A stretch of 64,000 nucleotides of DNA. Source: Diphasiastrum complanatum (lineage: Eukaryota > Streptophyta > Lycopodiopsida > Lycopodiales > Lycopodiaceae). The stretch is from the NCBI GenBank assembly GCA_029204225.1, contig CM055100.1, forward strand, positions 14,257,538-14,321,537, in the 5' to 3' direction. How positions within the stretch are numbered: the stretch's first letter is position 1; every line of letters begins with the position of its first letter. Below, one piece after another: positions 11,329-23,396 of this stretch. The notes under the pieces were generated by a model. That model searched no databases. It was not told the origin of the DNA and saw only the letters and a list, made by a program, of their open reading frames with translations. A program made the position numbers and the translations under genes.

Positions 11329-12456
11329 TTGTACAAGCTTGGTGTTGACCATCAACCACGAAGATGTCTCGAAATTGAAGACATTCAAAAGGTTGTTAAA
11401 GCCTTGCACTCTGAAGATGTTGGAGGACACTTTGCCCTAAAGAACACAGTTAATAAGATATTGACTACCAAGTATTGGTGGCCAACAATGTTCAAGGATG
11501 TATCAAACTTTATTCGTTCATGTGATCCATGCCAGAGATCTGGTAAGCCTACAAAAGCAATGAATTGGCCGTTGACACCAATCCTGCCTCTTGCACCATT
11601 TGAAAAGTGGGGGATTGACTTTGTCGGTCCAATCAAACCTGTGACCCGACATACGAAATGTCGTTATATTCTAGCTGCAACGGATTATGCTACAAAGAAC
11701 GTTGAAGCAGAGTCGACGAAACAAAACGATGTGAAAATTGTTGTGACGTTCTTATTCAAATGTATAATCACAAGATAGGGTTGTCCACTCGAACTAGTAA
11801 GTGACCGAGGTACACATTTTCTAAATGACACTATACGGTTGCTGACAACCTATTTCTTGATCAAACACCGAAAAACTACACCGTATAATCCAAAAGCAAA
11901 CGGGTTGACAGAAAGAGCTAATGGAATCTTATGTAAGATCCTGAATAAAATTACTATTGCACATGCAACGGATTGGGATCAGAAACTACCATCAGTTCTC
12001 TGGGCTTATCGCAACAAAGAAAAAATCACGACGAAGTAGACACCATATTTTCTTACGTATGGTATTTATCCTATTTTGCCAATTGAATTTGAGGTGAAAA
12101 CTTTTCGTATTCAAACTCAACGAACAGATGCAGAATGTATAAACTAAAGGTTGACTAATATTGAAGAACTAGCTGAAGCTCGTGTGACTTCACAAAAATT
12201 ATTGAAGGAAATCCAGGAACAAAGAAAGAAGAAGTATGACAGTCATATCAGGAAATGTGATTTGAAAGCTGACGACTTTGCGCTGATATATGATATTCAA
12301 CATCAAAAGTTCCCTGGAAAACTCCATATGAGATGGCTTGGACCTTATAAAGTCATAGAGGTGTTTGACAATGGTTCTGTGCAACTTCAATCACTTGAAA
12401 GTGAACAGTTACCTACATGTATTAATGGGTCCAGACTGAAGAAATACTACCTTTGA
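11329..12456 (+). pseudogene. Integrase of Tat/Athila-like element
   Basis: One frame with two internal stops (about 11776 and 12037) carries the domain. The zinc-binding region ends WWPTMFKDVSNFIRSCDPCQ. The core has WGIDFVGPIKPV, YILAATDYATKNVEA, LVSDRGTHFLND and NPKANGLTERANGIL, so the D, D and E positions are present. The C-terminus (FPGKLHMRWLGPYKVIEVF...NGSRLKKYYL, stop 12454) is the typical post-core domain. This is the best preserved part of the element. Confidence 0.85.
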
Positions 12457-13170
12457 CCAGAATTTTTTTTTCTTATTATTTTCTAGTATTTATCTGGAAT
12501 TAATCGCGAATTTTTTTTTATATTGTCTAATATTTTTTGCAACTTTTCTTTTATCTTTTCTAGAAATTTTCGTAAAATTTTCTACAACCTTCCAACATTT
12601 TTTATAATGGTGAAATTTTTGAGAATTTTTTTTTGACTTCTCTCAATCTTTCAATATAATTTCTAAAGTATTTTTGAGAATTTTTCAAGACACTAAATTT
12701 GTTAATCAAATTTTTGTAAATCATTTTCGAGAATCTTTCTAAAATCTTTCTAGCATATTTTTGAGAATCTCTCGATCTACTTTTTGTATTCCTCCATTAA
12801 AGATGATGGCCACATGATCATCATTATTCACACGTGTGTACGCTCACATATCAAAACAAATATTGTTTTTTTTTAATTTAATTCTTTTCTTTTCACAAAC
12901 GGTCTTCCGTCATTACAGATTGATCTGTCAAATTATAGTTTCAAACACTCAGCCATGCACGTCCTCCATAAATGGAAGTGATAGATGTCATGTCACCATG
13001 CCATGTCATCATCCCTTCTACACCGCTACTGCATAACATAGTTATTTTTCATTTTCTTCCTTACACTTTCTTCCTACAATTACATGCTTTCCTGTGCTCA
13101 TTCTCTTTGCGATCAAAGCACTCTCATATGAACTTTTGCGATCTACGGAGCTTCGTCAAACATTCGACCA
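12457..13170. other. T-rich spacer between pol and extra ORF
   Basis: The first half has repeated T-runs with the motif TTTTTGAGAATTTTT and variants. No protein similarity is visible. Spacers of this kind separate pol from additional 3' ORFs in several plant Ty3 lineages and could hold a splice acceptor or promoter, which cannot be judged here. Confidence 0.6.
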
Positions 13171-14434
13171 ATGGCTTCCGGATCAAATTCTAGTTCTACT
13201 ATCATTTGGAAAGCACGTGCAGGAATCCGCCTGGCATCCATCCAGTCTTATTTGGATCAATGCAGGTTGGGTGATCTGAAAGTGGATCCTTCTATAATCT
13301 TATCTGAAGTAAGTACTGAATTTGGGAACTCCATCCACTCAATCTTTGAGGTGGGCTTCAAAGTTCATGTGTGAGAAAAAATTTTCACCATTACTAAAGA
13401 CCTGTTCTGCATAGCCCTCAGGTTACCTTTGGATGGGAAGATGGTTTCAATGAAGACTCAATGGATGAAGTGGCACATTTTTTGAGCAACTGTTTCGTAC
13501 CCACGAAGGGATACAAAATTTCAATGATCAAGAATACAACATTTAAGCTGTTCTATAAATACGCGAATCAAACAATATTTTTGACGGATGTGGATGCAAC
13601 AATTTTAGTCCAAAATTTTGGCTATATATTGGATGCGTTAGCGGGTAATCCAGTTTGCTTCGGCGTTATTACCTACAAGGCTTTTTTGCGATGGATTAAG
13701 CATCAAAAGTTTTCTGGTGTTGGAGCACATGTTTCTCGATTGTGTGCCCATTTTGACATTTTGACCGAGCAAGAGTGCTAACAGGAAGGATTTTGACTCC
13801 CAAGCCAATTGATCTTTCCAGCATCCTGCCTGTCCCTATTTCGGTTACACCAGATGCTGCACCAGCAGTCAAAGTGACAACTACCACTGCTATGGAGATT
13901 GATGCTGCACCATCCCAACCAGATACAGTTCCAGTTGTGGCAATGGATACAGATGGAGCTGTTGTTGCTGCTGCTGCTGATTCCTCAAAGCTAGCATCTG
14001 CTTCCACATCTCAAAAGTAGCAGAGTGCATCCGCCTCTGATGATGATGCAACCCTGTTTGACACATTAGAGAAAGCACGGATAGCTGCTGAAGGCGACCC
14101 TGGGGCACATATTGAAAATGAAGATGAACCAGACAACTAGCCCTAGTGGTTTCGAACCATGACAGAGAAAGCCAAAAATCTAGTGGCTGAAGTATATGAG
14201 TTGGACAAGTACCATCAAAAGATTACCATAGAGTTTGTTAACTCATAAAGGAGATGCCAAGAGGATCTAAAGGTGTCCTACGAGAAGATCGATTCGCTCG
14301 AATCAGACAACACGAAGCTGATTGAACAAAATCGTTCTCTCGAAACACAGCTTCAGACTCTAATAAACGAAGCTGATTCTTTGAAGAAGATGAATAAGTG
14401 TTGGCGCAAGAGAGGTATTCTCTCTTGCAAGTAA
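13171..14434 (+). pseudogene. Extra sense ORF downstream of pol (unknown family)
   Basis: The frame starts at ATG 13171 (MASGSNSSSTIIWKARAG) in good context. It continues in three frames: a domain at 13461-13781 (FLSNCFVPTKGYKISMIK, YKAFLRWIKHQKFSG), an Ala/Thr/Pro linker (13850-14020) and a C-terminal coiled coil (about 14160-14400, SYEKIDSLESDNTKLIEQNR) with a stop at 14432-14434. No membrane segment is seen, which argues against a classical env-like protein. It may relate to the sense ORFs of Athila-type elements annotated as putative plant transposon proteins, but I do not recognise it. Role unknown. Confidence 0.55.
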
Positions 14435-15059
14435 TGTGACTAGCTACTGCTAATCTGTAAAATTCACTATCGAGCTATATCAAACTCTTACAGTTCTGTC
14501 TGTTCTATATCCGTAACTATGTCAGTCTGTATCTGTAATTTCTTTTATGTGATCAATTTAGGGAACTGATTAAGTTAAAGCTCTAATCAAAAGAAATGCA
14601 TTAGGCCTAATCAAAACTAATTCTAGTTTCCTGTCCAGCCGCTTTCTGCCCATTACACTATGCTTTCACGCTGTAGACCTTCACATTTTAGAAAGACACC
14701 TTTGTGATTTTAAGGGCATCTTCACATTTTATCGGAAGGCATTTATAAGACAGTGTCGCATTTTCACTGGCAACAAACCTGAAGGTAGGCTGAAAAACAT
14801 TTCTAAGGCATTTATAAGATAGTATCGCTTTTTTTTTTTTAATGCGAAAAATGCAACAATGTTGGGAGAGTTGGCCAAAATTATTTTCTAAGTGTTTTGA
14901 CTTAGTGCTGCATTTTTTCTCATGACCAAAAGTTGCGAACTGTGCGACAAAACAGTTCAAAAATGCAGACTATGTGAAACATATTTCAAAAATGCAACAA
15001 TCAGAAAAAACAAAAAAGAAAAACTAAGAAAAATACTAAGGCTTTGAAAGATAGAAACT
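14435..15059. other. Noncoding interval with short direct repeats
   Basis: No gene is visible. AAGGCATTTATAAGACAGT (about 14735) recurs as AAGGCATTTATAAGATAGT (about 14806), roughly 71 bp apart. The interval may contain the 3' LTR of the Tat/Athila-like element or that of the adjacent minus-strand copia element. Neither boundary can be supported. Confidence 0.5.
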
Positions 15060-17055
15060 CTTAGTTTCTTCAGCTCCCTCTCGAAGTTGGTACTTTTTGA
15101 TTTCTAGGCTTGCATTCTACTTCTCAAAAGTTGCCTTGTCAAGAGGCTTTGTGAAAATATTAGCCACCATCTATGATCTTCAGCTTGTCTTTCTCAATCA
15201 GATCTCTTATCAGATGATATCTGATAGCAATTTGTTTTGTCTTGGAATGAAACACTCGATCCTTCGTCAAATGAATGGAGGATGTGTTATCCATGAACAG
15301 TAGTTGTGGCTCATTGGAGTTCTCTCCCAGTCCGTCAAGGAACTACTTGAGCCATGTAAGTTCGTTCGCTTGAGTCATGTAAGTTTGTTTGCCATCTTCG
15401 CTGCTGCAACATACTCTGCTTCATAGGATGATTGCATAATTATGGTCTACTTCCTGCTGACCCATATCACAGCTACACCGGCTGCTATTGTGCATCCTCC
15501 TAAGATGCTCTTGCAGTCATCTTTTAGGGACGCCCAGCTTGCATCGCTGTAGGATTTGATCTGGAATCCTCCATGTTGAGAATAATCTTTCATCTGTTGA
15601 AGGTATTGCAGAATTCTTTTGGCGAGCTTCTAGTGCATAGGGCCTGGATTGATGTTGAATTGGCTCTTGAAAACTGCGTAGGCAATGTCAAGACGTGTAT
15701 TATCTGTGAGGTACATGAGTGACCCAATCAGCCTCCTGTAGGGCATGTTTAGCATGGCTTCCTGCCCTTCTACATTCTATGGACAGTCTTGCTTTGTCAG
15801 AATCGTTCCAGCTACCATCAACGTATTAGCTCCCTTGCAGCCTGCTAGGTAGCATCTTGCTTTCCCTAGGTTTCATATTTCAAAATGATGAGAAATATCA
15901 ACCTTCTCCTGAGCAATCAGATTGTTCCTTCAGGACAGAATCAAAGTGTCATCAACGTAGACAACAATTATCATGATTTCTCCATATGTGACCTTTGTAT
16001 AAACATTGTAGTCGAGCCATCAATGGTTGAAATTCTAAGGATCTAAGAGTGTGATCTTTCTTCTTATACCACTATCTAGCAGACTGCTTCAGTCTGTATA
16101 GGTTTCTTTGCATTCGGCAGGCATAGTTGGCAAAGCATGAGCAGATAAATCCTGGTGGTTGGTCCATGTAGACCTCTTCACTCAACTCGCCATGTAAGAA
16201 GGCGGTCTTTTCATCCACTATGTGGATCTTGAGACTGTATGCTGCTGCATATGCAAATAGTAGGGCATATGCAAGTTGTAGGCATAATTAGAAAAAGTTT
16301 CAGTATAGTCAACGCCATACTTCTGAGAAAAATCTCTTGCTACCAGTCTGGCCTTGTGCTTTGATACATTGCCATCAAGTCCATACTTGTATTTGAAGAT
16401 CCACTTGCACTTTATAGTCTTCTTGTCTACTAGTAATGGCTCTAGATTCCAGACATTGTTTTGCTCCATGGAATTTATTTTGTCTTCCATTGCTTTAGTC
16501 CACTTATTCTTATTTGGACAGCTGATAGCTTTCTCATACGTTTGAGATTCTCCGCCAAATCCACAAAATTCTTCTATTGCATAAGATGAGCTATCAGATA
16601 TAAATTTGATAGGTGCTCTTCTTTCTCTCGTGGATCTTCTTGGAGAGTCTGTAGTTAGATCAATGGCCTTGCCTTTGTCAAGTTTCTTGCCTTTGCTGTT
16701 GAACTGTGGTGAGTAGCCGGTGTCCTGGGTACAGGTTGCTCATCATCTGAATAGTCACTCTGTCCATTTGAAATTTGAACATCTTCTTTCGAATGCTCAG
16801 GGTCCACTCCCTCTGTTGATGTTGGCTAGTCATTGTAGCCTCTGGTCAGGATTTCGTAGCCGACTGGATCTTCATCAGCCATTGTCTTTGACTCATCAAA
16901 TCTGACGTCTCTGACAGTCTTGGTCTGCGTTGTCAGGCATGTAGATCCTGTAGTATGATGAATGAACATCACATCCTGTAGTATCATCCAGCTTCTTTCT
17001 TTTTTGATCTAGAATGTGGGCATATTCAACACATCCAAAAATGTGCACATATGTC
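15060..17055 (-). pseudogene. Ty1/copia integrase end, RT and RNase H relic
   Basis: On the minus strand the piece starts within the integrase tail (HIFGCVEYAHILDQKRKKLD, ~17040-16980). RT follows with KWIFKYKYGLDGNVSKHKA and RLVARDFSQKYGVDYTETF (~16410-16290) and an intact YVDD (15948-15959). RNase H has SSYEAEYVAAA (~15440-15400) and the end has ANIFTKPLDKATFEK (~15160-15115). Multiple stops are present. Gag, protease and the integrase core are missing, and the right end is cut by the chromovirus piece at about 17056. Confidence 0.85.
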
Positions 17056-19056
17056 AGGCCTATCCCTAAAACCATCTATGAGGTTAAGTCCTTTTTGGGC
17101 TTTACGGGATTTTTTCATAGATTTATCTTGTGCTATGCATTAATTGCATTGTAATTGACAAATATCCTCAAAGGGACTAAGAGAGTTAGCCGGCACAGTA
17201 AGTTCAGTCCTCCGGTTACCTGGACTGAAGAGTTGAATCAGAGTTTTGAGATGTGTAACTACAGCACCTATTTTACACATAGTGGACTCTAACAAGCCGT
17301 ATGTGCTTGAGACGAATGCTAGTGACTATGCTATAGGTGCAGTCCTATATTAGGATGGTAGGCCGATTGCTTTTGAAAGCAAGAAGTTAGATCCTGATCA
17401 AAGGCGGTATTCCACCTATGACAAGGAGCTTTTTGTTGTTATTCATGCCCTAAAGATTTGGAGACATTATTTGTATGGCTCCCAGTTTACCATAGTTACT
17501 GACCATCAAGCGTTAAAGTATATCAACGATGCGGTCGAACTTAGGGTTGTAAGGCCAGATGGTCAGAGATGCTCCATGAATTTCAATATGACATTGAGTA
17601 CCGGAAGGGTACTTCTAATAGTGTCACAGATGACTTAAGCCGAATTGGAGAGGTTAATCAGTTAAGCTTTTCTGAGATCCAATCCGAGTTATATTTGTCT
17701 TTAAGATATTTGTGTAAGACCGAAAGGTATTTGGGTCGTATTTGGCTAGGCGTCCTAGCAGGTTCTTCTAGATCTAGTAATGAGCTTGGAATGCAGGATT
17801 CCAAGATTTCTCCACGGGACAAGATATTAAGAGACTTTTCCATTAGGAATGGGTTACTTTTCCGAAACGGAAAAGTTTGTGTGCCAGAAAATGATGACAA
17901 TAGGGCTCAAATCTTGCATGAATGTCATGATAGCCCATGTGCAGGGCACCTTGGCTCACAAAGGATGATTGACTTAGTAAAAATGAACTTTTATTGGCCA
18001 AACTTAAAAAGTCAAGTGGAGGTATATATTCACAAGTGTGGACAATGCCAAGTTAATAAAGCTGAAAGACTTAAGACAACTAGTTTTCTAATGCCCTTGG
18101 AAATTTCCAAAAGAAAGTGGGAAAGTATTCCATGGACTAAAAGGTTGGGCTACCTCGGACGGGAAAGCAAAATGATGTCATTTAGGTAATAGTTGACACA
18201 TTGACTAAAATGGCACAGTTCATACCAACCAAGAAAACTGTCAAAGCTTCTGAACTTGCTCAGCTTTTCGTGGAAAAGTTGTTCAGGTTGTTTGGTTTGC
18301 CGAATGACACTGTTAGTGATCGAGATCCAAAGTCCACTGGCAAATTCTGGCAAGCGGTCTTTGAGAAATTAGATACCACATTAAGTATGGGGTCATCAGA
18401 TCATCCTGAATCGGATGGTCAGACAGAGAGGACGAACTAGTCTATAAAAGACATGCTTCAGGCATATGTTTCTAGAAGACCGTCGGATTGGAAAGGTACC
18501 TTCCAATAATTGAGTTTGCGTTTAACAGCGCAAAGCACTCAGCGATGGGTTTTAGTCCATTTTCTCTTATGTATGGTTTCCAGCCTAGGGCTCCCATTTC
18601 AGTGGGCCTCAAAGGCCTAAAAGTTAAAGCAGTAGTAGATTTCTTGTAGTTTGCGATAACGTAAAAACGACTCAAGATAGAGCCCAATTCTACGCCAATC
18701 AAAAGCGACAACCTAGGGCCTATGAGGAGGGGGCTTGGGTATATCTTAGAATCCCAAAAGACTCTAAGATATTATAGACTGGAAAATGTCCCAAGTTATC
18801 ATCTCATTATGCAGGGCCATTCTGTATAGTAAGAAAACTCCATAGAAATGCCTATCAACTGGAGCTGCCTCAAGGTGTTAAGGTTCATTCAGCTTTTCAC
18901 ATTAGTCGTTTAAAAGAACGACTTGGTGGAAATGATGACTTGATACTTCAGGAGGACTTAGTTCGGCTAGAGGCCCTAACATCCTTTGTACCTATGAAAC
19001 CACAGGCCATTGTTGTGTTAGATTTCTTATGCTCAGTCTTAAAATCGTTCAAGTAA
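17056..19056 (+). pseudogene. Chromovirus relic 2: RNase H, integrase, partial C-terminus
   Basis: The piece begins in RT connection sequence (YEVKSFLGFTGFFHRFI). RNase H follows (ASDYAIGAVLY-stop-DGRPIAFESKKL, YDKELFVVIHALKIWRHYL), then integrase HHCC (HECHDSPCAGHLGSQ...CGQCQ) and core (TKMAQFIPTKKTVKASELA, VSDRDPKSTGKFW, SDGQTERTN). The tail (AYQLELPQGVKVHSAFHISRLKERLG) ends where a chromodomain would start. It is close to relic 1 (PENDxxRAQILHECHDSPCAG shared) but is a separate copy. Frameshifts fall near 17560, 18190 and 18500. Confidence 0.85.
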
Positions 19057-19690
19057 TGAGCATCCTGAAAAATCGAAGGCCGACAACATGGTTTCGGGCC
19101 TTCACATTTTTCAGTTGAGATTTTTTTCCTTGTGCCTTAAAACGTTTTTCGTCTTTCTCACAACTTCGCGAAAAAAATGACACAATGGCCAAGTGGCTAG
19201 AATGTCTTACAAATCATTTTTAAGTCACATTTTCCTTTTTCGTCTTTTTTGCTTTTTTCGTTGTCTTAAATCAAAGGCACCTTCACCTTCTTCACTGCCT
19301 TTAATCTAAGGCACCTTCGTCTTCTTCGCTAAAACTTCAATGCAAGGCATCTTCAGCTTTTTTCGCTTTTTGCTTCTTCATTCCCTTCAGTATAAGGCTG
19401 GCTAGAATGCCTCAGAAACCATTCTTAAGGCACCTTCGCCTTCTTCGTTGCCTTCAGTCTACAAGCGCTTTAGGGATTTACACATCTTAAGTCTAAGGGC
19501 ACCTTCAGGAGTTGCATACCTTCAGTCTAAAGGGCACTTTTGGGTTTTTCGCGTTTTTGCTACATTGGCAGACCGACATCACCAACTTATCATCAACTCT
19601 AAAACAGCTAGAAAAACAAATATCCTAAGGGCGGTTACCAACTATTGTACAGATGCAAAACCTGGAGTAAATTGCAATTAAGGCGTAAGA
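19057..19690. repeat. Degenerate short-repeat tract rich in CACCTTCGCCTTCTTCG
   Basis: At least six imperfect copies of a motif like AAGGCACCTTCGCCTTCTTCGC are spread over 19264-19560, separated by TTCAGTCTAAGG-like sequence. No reading frame has recognisable content. This may be the repeat-rich 3' end or LTR of the chromovirus piece to its left. Confidence 0.55.
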
Positions 19691-20017
19691 TATTTCTCTC
19701 TCAACACTTGTAAATATATATACTAGCTGAATTAAGCTATGTAAGTGTCAATTGAATTTTTTTTTTTAATCAAAGTTTTTTGTAGCTAGTGTCATCACGC
19801 TCAACAAGTTGAAGTTATTACTTCAAGCTATTGTACAAACTGTTGATATTAATCAGAGTGCATTTTTTGTCTCACTACCACGTCGTTCATTTGTGCATTC
19901 TGTATGAATTCTTCTACTTAAATATTTCTGCTGCTAACTGTTGCGTTTCCGTTCCTACACACCATGCTCAATCCTCGAGCTTCCGTTGCCGCTCATGCGC
20001 CCCGCCATTTTTCAACA
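19690..20017 (+). repeat. Copia LTR fragment, plus orientation
   Basis: The segment ends CCGCCATTTTTCAACA directly before a primer site at 20018. Its sequence (TCATCACGCTCAAC, CATTTTTTGTCTCACTACC, GTCGTTCATTTGTGCATT) is recognisably homologous to the reverse complement of 23397-23700, so both are LTRs of one copia family. The left boundary is approximate. Confidence 0.55.
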
Positions 20018-20029
20018 TGGTATCAGAGC
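20018..20029 (+). promoter_or_regulatory. Copia primer-binding site, initiator-Met type
   Basis: TGGTATCAGAGC matches the complement of the plant initiator methionine tRNA 3' end, the usual copia primer site. It directly follows the LTR end CAACA. A leader (20030-20200) follows; its TTTCGATAGTCGTTGTTTCTACC matches the leader of the minus-strand element at 23250-23380. Confidence 0.8.
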
Positions 20030-20199
20030 GGGCATTTCAGTAATTCTAAGTCTTGTTTCTATCAAGACATCTTTCTAGAAAACGCGTAGCCAATAGTATT
20101 TCGATAGTCGTTGTTTCTACCAACGAACTCGTTCAACTCAACCGGAAGCCCGATGCAATCGTTCTTCAAATGGTTCGGCCATCTGAGTTCAAGGACGAA

Positions 20200-23100
20200 A
20201 CTGTGAGCTTAATTTCCAGCACATAATAGATGCTCAAATATTTTGTTGCTTGAACATATTTCATGACCTTCATGGCTGCTTTCCAATGAATTGGCCCTCA
20301 ATTGGATAGGAACTAGCTTAATGAGCTGATCGAGTATGCGAGATCGGGTCGAGTGCAAAGCATTGCATATATTAGTGAGCCGATAATGAAGTGAAATGGG
20401 TACTTTTCTATCTCGGTTTGAGGACATTGTTCCTTTGATAGTTTCAAACTGGGGTCGAGTGGAAAGAGACTCGATTTGCAGTTGGTCATTTCATATTTTT
20501 CTAGCACATTAGTGAGATATCGTTGTTGACTAATGTAGATTTGTCTGTTGGATCGATTTCGATGAATCTGAATTCTGAGACAGTTATGGGCTAGACCCAT
20601 ATCAGTCATCTTGTATTCTTGTTCTAGCATGCATTTTACATCCTTCAAAAAATTCAGATTGTTACTAAACAATAACGTATCATCTACATATAAAGCTATG
20701 ATTATGAAGAAGGTCCAAACATACTTGAAATAAACATTCGAATCTGTCGAGTTGGAATAAAATCATTCTCGATTAGAAATGCATTTATTTTTTGAAACTA
20801 GGCTCTTGGTGACTATTTCAGACCATGCAATGCCTTGTGAATTTTGCAAATACAATTCTCCTTACCCTTGAGCTCGTATCCCTCTGGTTGTGACATGAAG
20901 GTCTCCTCTTCAACAGTCTTGTTCAGAAAAGCTATTTGGATGTCCATTTGGTGGACTTCAAGATCGGATGCAGCTGCATAGGAAAGTAATAATCGAATTC
21001 AAGTATGTTTGACAACATGGTTGAAAGTTTATTCGCTTTGAATATCCATTTGCATGGAATTGGATTTTGATCCTTAGGCAACTCCGTTATAGTCCATGTC
21101 TGATTCTCAATTAGATAATCAAATTCTCGTGTCCATGGCGGCTTTCCATTGATCAGCATCTTCGTTTGACATTGTCTCTGATATAGTGCATGGTTCTTGC
21201 ACAAAATAACAAGCTGGATCATCCATAAATCGGGATGGAGGTTGTCTGAATCGATTTGATATTTTGGGTTGAATTTCGATCTTCTGACGCAATTCGACTT
21301 GTTGAAGATTTGACTCACCGTCCGAGTCTGAATAGATTTTCTGATGGTCGATCTTGAGGTTGGAATTGGTTTTGACTCTGGGATCGAAATTTGATGGAGC
21401 CTTCTACTTGTGGTTGAAAAACTGATCTTCCACAAATATGACATCTCTACCTATGACCGATTTTTATGCGTTCGGATTGTAGAGCTTGTATGCCTTGTGG
21501 TTGGGAGAATAGCCAATAAAAATCCATTTTATGCTAGTGTCGTCTACCTTTTTACTTAAATCAACAGGGATGCGTCCAAAAACTCGAATATGTTTGAGTA
21601 ATGGTTTTGATCATGTCCATACCTCATAGGACGTCCTGTTGTTGAGAGCATTGATGTTGGATCGATTTTGCAAATAGGTTGTGGTTGTACTAGCTTCTAT
21701 CCATAAATTTTTTGGAAGAGAGGTATGGGCTAGCATGCTCTTGGCACTTTCGATCAGTGTCCGATTCTTCCTTTCTGCTACACCGTTTGATTGAGGTGAG
21801 TAGCTGGTCATGAATTGTTGGTATATTCCATTTGCCTTGTAGAACTCCTTGAATTCGGTGGAGATAAATTCTCCCCCTCCACCAGTGCGTAGAGCCTTGA
21901 ATTTTCTCTGTGTCTAATTTTCAACAGATGCCTTGAACTGTTTGAAAAACTTGAATGCTTTAGATTTGTTCTTCATAAAATAGGTGACAGTTCTTTGAGA
22001 GAAATCATCAATAAATAAATGGCTCCCCTTGTGGAAGAGGTCTGCATAGGGCTACAAATGTCACTATGTATGAGATCTAGCTAATTTTTACATGAATGAA
22101 CTGAATCAAAATAGAATGGACTTCTAGCATGTTTGTTGATAATACAACTTTCACAAAGAGAAGTCAATTTGCTAATAGATGGTAGATCTTGTACTAAATC
22201 TAGATTTGACATTTGTTGAATACTTTTGAAATTCAGATAGCCTAGCTTGAAATGCCATAGCATATCAGTCTTGGAACCAGTCACGGTGGTGAGTCATATT
22301 GTGTGTTGCTCCAGAGTCCAAGTACCAGGAATCAATATCATGTAGTTCTCCAACCTTTGTTATAAAGGTTGCTTCATCTTCCTACTGATTTCGTACTTTT
22401 TTCAAATTGTACTTGCTATTTTACAGTCATTATTGATTGGATCTAGGATCGAGTGACTGGTAGTTGCAGCATTTTCTTGTTGTTGGAACTGCTTCTTCTT
22501 TTCATTGTTGTATATAAATGTTCTACAGTCTTTGATAAGATGACCAGTCCTCTTACAATATTTGTAGAATAGTTTTTGTCTTGGCTGGAATGATGAAGTC
22601 TTTAAATTCAATCATAAATTCAATTTTGGTTGCATGTTGCTCTTTTGGTCAAGATAGTTTGACTTTGTAGAATTTTTGGATCTAAACTTCTGATTTTTCT
22701 TTGAGAATAGAGCTTGAGAATCCATTTCGCCTTATCTACTCTTGAAGTAGCATCGAAATGACTCTTGTTAGAGTGAGATGCTGCTGGGTCGAAATTGCCA
22801 TGACCCAATTTTCATAGGCTTAAGGTAGACTCGATAATAGAGTCATTACTGCATCAGAATCTTCAACGCCTGAGCCAGTTACAATCATCTGCTCCATGAG
22901 ATTTTTGAATGTGTTGAGATGGCTCGAAACACTATCTGCATCAGACATTATTAATGTGAAGAACTTCTTCCTCAGATGTAACATCTCTGATATCATAAAG
23001 GGTCACTAAGATGTCTCAAGCATCCTTAGTGGTCTGAGCAGCTCAAATATGACTGATTTGAGAGCCTTTAATGTTCAAAGTAATCAAGACAAATGTCTTT

Positions 23101-23251
23101 CCATCTCTCTGTCTCTATTTGATGATGCTGGTTGCATCGACCTCAGGATTGATCTCTTGGCAAGTAATATGACTTTCATCTTGAACTTCCAAATATGGTA
23201 GTTCTCTCCATCGAGTTTGTCAATCAGAGATGAACTAGAAGACGGATCCAT
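20200..23251 (-). pseudogene. Ty1/copia gag-pol relic
   Basis: The minus-strand start ATG is at 23251-23249 (MDPSSSSSLIDKLDGENYHI). Gag follows with a knuckle whose first Cys is lost (YKYCKRTGHLIKDC, ~22560-22515), then protease WYLDSGATHNM (~22325-22300). Integrase has MLWHFKLGYLNFKSIQQMSN, TGGGGEFISTEFKEFY and QSNGVAERKNRTLIESAK (~22280-21730). RT has an intact YVDD (20679-20690), and RNase H begins with WKAAMKVMKYVQATKY (~20290) and is cut at about 20200. Many stops are present. Confidence 0.85.
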
Positions 23252-23382
23252 TCTGGTGAAAAGAGCGAGATCGCAAGTAGAAACAACGATATCGAAATAC
23301 TGCTAGTTGCGCACTTTCAAATATTTTGGTAGAAACAAGATTGACGACCTGCACGAAAACAATGTAGATTACTAAACCATCT

Positions 23383-23396
23383 GTTTTGATACCATG
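23383..23396 (-). promoter_or_regulatory. Copia primer-binding site, minus strand
   Basis: On the minus strand the site reads TGGTATCAAAACAG directly after the LTR end TTTTTCAACA. It resembles the initiator-Met primer site, with two changes after TGGTATCA. It is correctly placed about 135 bp ahead of the gag ATG at 23251. Confidence 0.75.

Larger units (their letters stand above)
6724..14434 (+). mobile_element. Tat/Athila-like Ty3 element with extra 3' ORF
   Basis: A putative short LTR is followed by a tRNA-Asp-type primer site, gag with zinc knuckles, protease, RT, RNase H, integrase, a T-rich spacer and a further sense ORF. The integrase style (WGIDFVGPI, ATDYATKNVEA) and primer site match the non-chromoviral Tat/Athila side of plant Ty3 elements. 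Many frameshifts and stops are present. No 3' LTR was identified; TGTGACTAGCTAC just after 14434 could be its start but is unconfirmed. Confidence 0.8.
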
